A stretch of DNA of 64,000 nt, from assembly GCA_029781975.1 (NCBI GenBank), contig JAKOVQ010000047.1, forward strand, positions 62,001 through 126,000, read 5' to 3'. Under the pieces are notes generated by a model. The model was not told the DNA's origin. It made no database searches and saw only the letters and a program-made list of their open reading frames with translations. A program made the translations under genes and the position numbers. Positions within the stretch are counted from its first letter, which is position 1. Every line of letters starts with the position of its first letter. This stretch comes from Acidobacteriota bacterium (GTDB lineage Bacteria > Acidobacteriota > Thermoanaerobaculia > UBA5066). Below, piece after piece: positions 56,604-64,000 of the stretch.

Positions 56604-58351
56604 GCGCTCACCGCCATCCGGGCGGCCTCGCCGACCACGTCGAGGTCCTTCTTCTCGAAGGCCTGCACCAGGGCGTCGATCACCCGCGCGTCGTACCGGC
56701 TCCCGGCGAAAGCCTGGATCCTCGAGACGACGTAGTCGAGCTGCATGGCCTTCTGGTACGGCCTCGTCGTCGTCATCGCGTCGAACGTGTCCGCGACCGA
56801 GATGATTCGAGCCAGCATCGGGATCTCCTCCCCGGCGAGCCCGTCGGGGTAGCCGGTGCCGTCCCACTTCTCGTGGTGGTGCTTCATCCCCGGGATCGAC
56901 CACTTCAGCTGGGGGATCTGCCCCATGATCAGGGCGCCCTTCACCGGGTGGGTCTTCATCACGTCGAACTCGTCGTCGGTCAGCGCCGTCGGCTTGCGGA
57001 GGATCCGGTCGTCGATCCCGATCTTCCCGACGTCGTGCAGGAGCGCCGCGATCCGCACCCGCCTCACCTCCTCGGGAGGGAGGCCCATGTTCCGGGCGAG
57101 GACGACCGCGTAGCGGGCGACGCGCTCCGAGTGGCCCCGGGTGTAGGGGTCCTTCGCGTCGACGGCCGCGGCGAGCGCCCGGATCGAGTTGACGAAGAGC
57201 TCCTGGTTCTCGCGGGCCGCCTGCCGGAGCCCCTCGATCGCCTTCTCGAGCTCGGCGGACATGTGGTTGAACGCCTCTCCCAGCTCGGCGAGCTCCACCA
57301 CCCCGGTGACGTCCACCTTCTGGGAGTAGTTCCCCTGCGCGATCTCGCGCGTCTTCTCCACGAGGCTCTTGACCGGGCGCGACAGGGCGTTGGCGGCGAC
57401 GACGGCGGCCAGGACGGCGAGGAGGAGGGCGAGGGCGCCGCCGAGCGTCGACTCCCGGGTCATCTGGGAGACCGCCGCGAAGGCCCGGGCCTCGTCTTTC
57501 TCGACGATGACGCCCCAGTCCGGCACGTCCGGGGAGGGGCCCACCGGCGAGACCGTCCCGAGGACGCGGCGGGCGTCCGCGCCGTCCCCCCGCAGATAGG
57601 CCCTGGTCAGGCGGACCGGGTGGGCGACGAACTCGGCCACCAGCTCGGTCCGGAGCAGGCCCTCCCGGTCCGCCACGGCCGCCGGGTCGCTCGCGAGGAC
57701 GGGCGCCCCGCGCCGGTCCACGACGTAGGCGACGAGGTCCCGCTTCTTCTCCTGCTCGAGCAGGACCCGGACGGGAGTCAGGGAGACGAAGGCCTCGACG
57801 ACGCCCATCGGCTCCCTCTGCGGCGAGAGGACGGGGACGGCGAGGACGATCCCGCCGTCCGGGAACATCTCGGTCCGGACGGCGTCGCCGACGAACGGGT
57901 TCCCCCGGATCGCGGCCGCGAAGGCCCGCCCCAGCTCGGCCTCGATCGCGGGCTCGACGGTCACCGGCTGGACGGTGCCGCCCTTCCTCTCCGCGTTCAA
58001 CGCCCTGAGGATGAGGAAGTTGGGGTCCGCCGCGCTGTACTCGGCGATGAGCGCGCTCTTCCCGACGAACTCGAACGGGTCGGTCCCGGGGGAGATCGAC
58101 GCGGCGAGCTGGAGGGCCTCCGCGATCTTCCTGACCTGGATCCGCATCGTCCGGACGTACGACTCGATCGCGTCCGAGAGGTTCACCGCGCTCCTCGTCA
58201 GGTACTGCTTCTCGGCCGTCTCGAGCGCTTCCCTGTTGATCTGGATCAGCCGGACGTGGGACGCCACCATCGGGACGACCGCGACGACCACGAAGACCGC
58301 GAGCAGCGCCGTCATGATCCTCAGGCGCGGGAGGCGGGACGCCAGCGTCAC
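56600..58351 (-). CDS. HD-GYP domain sensor (putative c-di-GMP phosphodiesterase)
   Basis: A 583-residue protein. An N-terminal helix (about 15-40), an extracytoplasmic cache-like sensor domain (about 45-275), a second helix with HAMP (about 280-350) and a coiled coil lead to an HD-GYP domain. The metal/catalytic residues are HD (H439-D440, HDVGKIGID) and the GYP motif DGTGYPDGL near 498. HD-GYP enzymes hydrolyse c-di-GMP, lowering the sessile signal. GTG 58351 overlaps the aroB stop. A TACAAT inside aroB, 8 nt upstream, could give an internal promoter. Confidence 0.9.
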   Translation of the reverse strand: MTLASRLPRLRIMTALLAVFVVVAVVPMVASHVRLIQINREALETAEKQYLTRSAVNLSDAIESYVRTMRIQVRKIAEALQLAASISPGTDPFEFVGKSALIAEYSAADPNFLILRALNAERKGGTVQPVTVEPAIEAELGRAFAAAIRGNPFVGDAVRTEMFPDGGIVLAVPVLSPQREPMGVVEAFVSLTPVRVLLEQEKKRDLVAYVVDRRGAPVLASDPAAVADREGLLRTELVAEFVAHPVRLTRAYLRGDGADARRVLGTVSPVGPSPDVPDWGVIVEKDEARAFAAVSQMTRESTLGGALALLLAVLAAVVAANALSRPVKSLVEKTREIAQGNYSQKVDVTGVVELAELGEAFNHMSAELEKAIEGLRQAARENQELFVNSIRALAAAVDAKDPYTRGHSERVARYAVVLARNMGLPPEEVRRVRIAALLHDVGKIGIDDRILRKPTALTDDEFDVMKTHPVKGALIMGQIPQLKWSIPGMKHHHEKWDGTGYPDGLAGEEIPMLARIISVADTFDAMTTTRPYQKAMQLDYVVSRIQAFAGSRYDARVIDALVQAFEKKDLDVVGEAARMAVSA

Positions 58352-59478
58352 GAGGCTGGATTGTACGCGCCGGCCTCCCGGAGCCCCCGGACCAGGAGGT
58401 CCGCCGCGACCCGCGCCACGTGCGCCTCGCCGGGCCTGCGGACGAGGACGGCCCTCAGGCCCAGACGGTCCCCCTTCTTGTCGGATCCGAGGAGCGCGGG
58501 CCAGCCGGCCAGGACCGGCCGGCCGAGCGCCGGGGGACGGACCAGCCCCCGGACCCTCTCGGCGAGACGGCCGGCGAGCGCTTCGGACAGCCCGCTCGCG
58601 GCGACCGACACCCGGAGGATCGCCAGGAGACCCCACGCCACCGCCTCTCCGTGCGCGAGACGGTGACGCGACGCGGTTTCGAGGGCGTGCCCGACCGTGT
58701 GCCCCAGGTTCAGGAGCGCCCGCCGTCCGAGGGTCTCGAAGGGGTCGGCCTTCACCGCGGCGGCCTTGACCCGGAGAGAGCGGGTCACGGCCTCGGCAAC
58801 GGCTTCCGGCTCGCGCGCCTCGAGACGTCCCGCCAGCGCCCCGAACCGCCGGTCGAAGGCGCCGTCGAGAATCGAGCACTTGACCACCTCGGCCAGGCCG
58901 CTCCGGTAGGCGCGCTCGGGGAGCGAGTCGAGGAGGCGCGTGTCGGCCAGGACGAGGCGGGGCTGGTGGACCACCCCCGCGAGGTTCTTGCCCGCCGGGA
59001 GGTTCACCGCCGTCTTCCCTCCGAGCGCGCTGTCGGAGGCCGCGAGGAGGGTCGTGGGGAGCTGGACGACGGGGACTCCCCGCAGGGCGAGCGCGGCGGC
59101 CAGCCCGGCGACGTCCCCGACCGAGCCTCCGCCGAAGGCGACGACGCCCCCGTCCCGCCTGAGGCCCCGCCGCGTCAGGCCGTCGAGGAGCCTGCCGAGC
59201 GAAGCCCAGGACTTCCCTGCCTCGGCGTCTGGGACGAGGAGCGGATCGGGGTCGACTCCCGGCGCGCCGCGAAGGGCCGCGCCGAGCGCCTCCCCCTGGG
59301 CCGAGAGGACCGGGGACGACGAGACGACGAACCACCGGCCGGGCGCGATGCCGGGGAGGGCCGGGGCGAGCCGGGCGAGGGCCCCGGGACCGACGACGAC
59401 GCGGCAGGGGACCCCCGCGGGCGAGAACGAGAACGTGCGGAGCCCCGGGACGCCCGGTGCCGTGCTCGACGGCGCCAC
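58348..59478 (-). CDS. aroB: 3-dehydroquinate synthase
   Basis: A 376-residue NAD+- and Zn2+-dependent enzyme, second step of the shikimate pathway. Typical segments are VVAFGGGSVGDVAGLAAAL, QLPTTLLAASDSALGGKTAVN, GLAEVVKCSIL and LLNLGHTVGHALE. GTG 59478 lies 13 nt after the aspS stop. The last two codons before PAS (Tyr-Asn) contain the TACAAT -10-like hexamer. Confidence 0.94.
   Translation of the reverse strand: MAPSSTAPGVPGLRTFSFSPAGVPCRVVVGPGALARLAPALPGIAPGRWFVVSSSPVLSAQGEALGAALRGAPGVDPDPLLVPDAEAGKSWASLGRLLDGLTRRGLRRDGGVVAFGGGSVGDVAGLAAALALRGVPVVQLPTTLLAASDSALGGKTAVNLPAGKNLAGVVHQPRLVLADTRLLDSLPERAYRSGLAEVVKCSILDGAFDRRFGALAGRLEAREPEAVAEAVTRSLRVKAAAVKADPFETLGRRALLNLGHTVGHALETASRHRLAHGEAVAWGLLAILRVSVAASGLSEALAGRLAERVRGLVRPPALGRPVLAGWPALLGSDKKGDRLGLRAVLVRRPGEAHVARVAADLLVRGLREAGAYNPAS
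58360..58365 (-). promoter_or_regulatory. Possible internal -10 for the HD-GYP gene
   Basis: TACAAT within the 3' end of aroB, 8 nt before the HD-GYP GTG. It matches elements placed before other operon-leading genes. It also encodes Tyr-Asn, so chance cannot be excluded. Confidence 0.35.
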
Positions 59479-59491
59479 GCCCCGCGCCCCC

Positions 59492-61353
<1,862 letters not shown>

Positions 61354-61357
<4 letters not shown>

Positions 61358-62604
61358 CCCTTCAGGTAGGCGGTGAGCTCCGCCTGCGGCACCTCGGCCT
61401 GGGTCCGCTCCACGAGGTCCTTCACCACGGCGGTCCCCGCCTCGCGCTCCCTCTGCCCGAGGAGGACCGCCCTCCGGCAGCCACGCTTCCCGGCGGCCTT
61501 GAGCGCGGCGCCCGGCCCCTTTCCCGCGGGGTCGAGGTCGACGGAGATCCCGGCCGCGCGGAGAGTCCGGGCGAGCGCGAGGGCGGAGGGCCGGTCGGCC
61601 GGCTCGATCGCGACGAGCGCCACCGGCGCGAAGGAGGCCAGCGCCTCCTCGCGGAACGCCTGCGGCAGGACGTCGACCAGCCGGTCCTCGCCGATGGCGA
61701 AGCCGATCCCGGGCGTCCGGGGCCCGCCGAGGTCGGAGACGAGCCTGTCGTACCGGCCGCCTCCGAGGAGGGCGTCCTGGGCCCCGAGGCCGCCGGCCGT
61801 CACCTCGAAGACCGTCCGCGTGTAGTAGTCGAGGCCGCGGACGAGACGGGGCTCGATCCGGAACGGGATCGCGGCGTCCGAGAGGAGCGCCAGGAGCTCC
61901 TCGTGGTGCGCCCGCGAGGCCGGGTCGAGGTGGTCCACCATCTGCGGGGCGCCGGGGAGGACCTCCTTCACGGCCGGGTCCTTCGTGTCGAGGACCCGGA
62001 GCGGGTTGTCCTTCAGCCGCCGGAGGTCGTCGTCCCCCATCCGGCCCGCGAACGGCTCGAGGTACGCGCGGAGGGCCTCCACGAACGCGGGGCGGCACTC
62101 CTGGGTCCCGACGCTGTTGAGCGAGACGGCGAGCCCCGTGAAGCCGAGGCGGCCGAGAAAGTCGAAGAGCATCACGAGGAGCTCGGCGTCGGTGGCGGCG
62201 TCGGCCGCCCCGAGGACCTCGGCCCCGATCTGCCGGAACTCCCGGTAGCGCCCCTTCTGCGGCCGCTCGTACCGGAACTGCGGGCCGGCATACCAGAGCT
62301 TCCTCACGCCGGCCGCCTGCACGAGGCCGTGCTCGACGAGGGCGCGGGCGACGCCGGCGGTGTTCTCCGGCCGGAGGGTGACCGACCGGCCCCCGCGGTC
62401 GACGAACGTGTACATCTCCTTGTGGACGATGTCCGTCGCCTCCCCCACCGTCCTGACGAAGAGCTCGGTCGGCTCGAGGACGGGCGTCCGGACCTCCTCG
62501 AACCCGTGGAGGGCGAAGACCTCCCGGGCCGTCTCCTCGACGCGGCCCCAGACGCGGGTCTCGGGCGGGAGGAGGTCCCGCGTCCCCTTCACGCTTCCGA
62601 TCAT
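61354..62604 (-). CDS. hisS: Histidine--tRNA ligase
   Basis: A 416-residue class II synthetase. It shows KGTRDLLPPE at the start, motif 2 (KLWYAGPQFRYERPQKGRYREFRQIGAE, in part), the histidine motifs LVRGLDYYTRTVFEV and GGRYDRL, motif 3 GIGFAIGEDRL and a C-terminal anticodon-binding domain. The aspS gene overlaps its stop. It is 5 nt after the gamma-carbonic anhydrase gene. Confidence 0.96.
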
Positions 62605-62609
62605 GGCGG

Positions 62610-63173
62610 TCAGAGGACCGGCACGGCGGCGGGGACGGGCCGCCGCCCGCTCCGCGCGTCCTCGCGCAGGTACTCTTCCTTGTACTCGAGGTAGTTCTTC
62701 CAGTAGGTGTCGAGCCCCTCGACCTCGGCCGGCGTCAGCTCCCGCTTGTAGCGCGCCGGGCTCCCGGCCCAGAGCGTCCGGGGCGCCACCCTCGTCCCGG
62801 GAAGGACCACCGCGCCCGCCGCGATCAGGGCCTTCTCGCCGATCTCGGCGTTGTCGAGGACCGTCGCGTTCATCCCGATGAGCGCCGCCCGGCGGATCGT
62901 GCAGGCGTGGACGACCGCGTTGTGACCCAGCGTCACCTCCTCCTCGAGGAGGAGCGGGCCGACGTCCTTCGTCACGTGGAGGGTGCAGCTGTCCTGGACG
63001 TTGGAGCGCGCGCCCACGCGGATGGAGCAGCAGTCCCCGCGGACCACGGACGAGTACCAGATCGACACGTCGTCCCCCAGGACGACGTCCCCGACGACGG
63101 CCGCGGTCTCTGCCAGGAAAACCCGCTCCCCGAGCCGCGGTACCTTCCCTCGATAGGGCCGGATGATGCTCAC
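62610..63173 (-). CDS. Gamma-carbonic anhydrase family protein
   Basis: A 187-residue left-handed beta-helix protein (YrdA/PaaY/Cam type). Hexapeptide repeats run through VFLAETAAVVGDVVLGDDVSIW (in part), and the three likely Zn ligands lie in CTLHV and GHNAVVHAC. Activity of this subgroup is variable. GTG 63173 is 7 nt after a TATCGT -10, so it probably leads the long array ending in hemW. Confidence 0.9.
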   Translation of the reverse strand: MSIIRPYRGKVPRLGERVFLAETAAVVGDVVLGDDVSIWYSSVVRGDCCSIRVGARSNVQDSCTLHVTKDVGPLLLEEEVTLGHNAVVHACTIRRAALIGMNATVLDNAEIGEKALIAAGAVVLPGTRVAPRTLWAGSPARYKRELTPAEVEGLDTYWKNYLEYKEEYLREDARSGRRPVPAAVPVL

Positions 63174-63180
63174 GGCCGGG

Positions 63181-63186
63181 ACGATA
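63181..63186 (-). promoter_or_regulatory. -10 element of the gamma-carbonic anhydrase/hisS array
   Basis: TATCGT on the minus strand, 7 nt before GTG 63173. It may drive the 11-gene unit down to hemW. Confidence 0.5.
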
Positions 63187-63217
63187 GCAGACCCCGGACG
63201 GGCGGGGAGGAGGGGCG

Positions 63218-64000
63218 CTAGACCTTCGTCAGCCGCGCCGCCAGCTCGCGGGCGCGGCGCGGATCGACCGCCCCGCGGACGACGAGGCGGCCGTCCGCGA
63301 AGCGGGTCACGCTCGCCCCTTCCCCCTGGACCGTCACCGAGAGCGCCGAGGAGCGGACCACGCGCCACCCCGTCAGCCGGAGCGCGAGGCTCCGCACGTC
63401 CACGCGGGCCCCCGGCGGCGCGGGGAAGTGGTACGCGCCGGGGGAGCGACGCTCCATGCCGGACCGCTCCTCCTCCGACGGGACGGGGACCTCTCCGAAG
63501 AGGCAGGGGCAGGGCGGGAAGCCCGGCCCCCCCGGCTCGACGGCGCTCACGGCCACGGGGTCGGTCCCCGCCCGGACCGCGACGACGCCGGACGCGACCC
63601 CCGAGAGGAGGAGCGCGAGCCCCCGCTCCACGGCGAGCGCCCCCGCGAGCCTGGCGGCGGACGAGGCGAGCGCGGTCCGCTCGGCGCGGGCCCACGGGTC
63701 CTCCGGAGGAGAGGCGAGCGAGTCGAGCGCTCCCGACGCGCATCGGACACACGGAGGCGCGGGGGGGTGGAACGCGGCGACGACGGCGATCCGCCCCTCC
63801 GTCCGGGCGAGCACCCAGGGCGTCCCGGAGCGGCGGACGGCCGCGTCGACCAGGAGGTGCGCTCCCCGCGTGTCGGTCGCGTCGACGACGAGCCGGGCTC
63901 CCGCGAGGAGCTCGTCGGCGTTGTCGAGCCCCAGCTCGGTCACGACGGGGACGACCTCCACGTCGGGCGCGACCGTCCGGAGCGCGTCCGCGACCGCGAC
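63218..64000 (-). CDS. ThiF/MoeB-family protein, C-terminal part (5' end outside window)
   Basis: At least 260 residues of an E1-like/ThiF protein cut by the window end. The visible start (VAVADALRTVAPDVEVVPV) matches the helix and strand after the nucleotide-binding motif. The metal/adenylation segment reads VDATDTRGAHLLVDAAV, and PPCVRC supplies a Cys pair. A later segment has CPCLFGE, and a C-terminal ~75-residue domain (GARVDVRSLALRLTGWRVV) is unlike MoeB. Such proteins adenylate the C terminus of ThiS/MoaD-like sulfur carriers. The carrier is not in the window. Confidence 0.75.
   Translation of the reverse strand, partial: VAVADALRTVAPDVEVVPVVTELGLDNADELLAGARLVVDATDTRGAHLLVDAAVRRSGTPWVLARTEGRIAVVAAFHPPAPPCVRCASGALDSLASPPEDPWARAERTALASSAARLAGALAVERGLALLLSGVASGVVAVRAGTDPVAVSAVEPGGPGFPPCPCLFGEVPVPSEEERSGMERRSPGAYHFPAPPGARVDVRSLALRLTGWRVVRSSALSVTVQGEGASVTRFADGRLVVRGAVDPRRARELAARLTKV

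Overview
The window is a very GC-rich, densely coded chromosomal segment. It holds 59 protein genes, two of them cut by the window ends, and one tRNA gene. There is no insertion sequence, phage gene, CRISPR array or rRNA. Several traits point to an Acidobacteriota bacterium, perhaps a Thermoanaerobaculia-like lineage. These are a VWFA-related protein of the type known mainly from Acidobacteria, an MglA-type GTPase with a Roadblock partner, a TPR lipoprotein-TonB-ExbB-ExbD-ExbD cluster, a CarD-family regulator and a membrane pyrophosphatase. The placement is an inference. The cell is Gram-negative (TonB system, outer-membrane barrel, lipoproteins) and carries type IV pilus machinery (PilT).

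Layout. 1-2.5 kb: end of a Rieske protein, a CNNM/CorC-type membrane protein, a [2Fe-2S] ferredoxin and trmB. 2.5-10 kb: pgsA, a phosphohexomutase, a TPR-AIM24 protein, a lytic transglycosylase, alaS and recX. 10-13 kb: pilT, then a mocA-xdhC pair. 13-20.3 kb: the heat-shock operon hrcA-grpE-dnaK-dnaJ-prmA-rsmE followed by ilvE, all on the minus strand. 20.4-27.4 kb: a DUF2520-type oxidoreductase, an MglA GTPase with a long C-terminal extension, a paired palindromic repeat, an MltD-like transglycosylase, a ComM-like ATPase and an M23 peptidase. 27.6-32 kb: secA and guaB. 32-37.4 kb: a TlpA-like protein, rarA, a TPR protein, a secreted protein of unknown function, carD, tRNA-Leu(CAA) and a VanZ-like protein. 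37.5-41 kb: a soluble MgtE-N/CBS protein coupled to a divergent NRAMP transporter, then an outer-membrane barrel. 41-45.3 kb: the minus-strand operon VWA-glycosyltransferase-nnrDE-tsaE. 45.8-49.2 kb: the TonB cluster. 49.3-51.5 kb: hppA. 51.6-63.2 kb: an 11-gene minus-strand array (gamma-carbonic anhydrase, hisS, aspS, aroB, HD-GYP, TPR lipoprotein, Roadblock, ftsY, ribD, ribE, hemW). 63.2-64 kb: a ThiF-like protein cut by the window end.

Three themes stand out. First, many operon-leading genes have a TANNNT-like -10 element only 5-10 nt before the start codon, which suggests leaderless mRNAs; where a -35 is clear it reads TTGACC or TTGACG. Second, 17 gene pairs share a 4-nt ATGA or GTGA stop/start overlap. 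Third, the NRAMP protein lacks the canonical metal-binding Met and Asn and is coupled to an MgtE-type sensor domain, so it may be a hard-cation (for example Mg2+) transporter. I see no clearly unprecedented system. The best candidates for new biology are the NRAMP/MgtE-N pair, the extended MglA GTPase with a distant Roadblock-TPR-HD-GYP cassette, and the leaderless promoter pattern.
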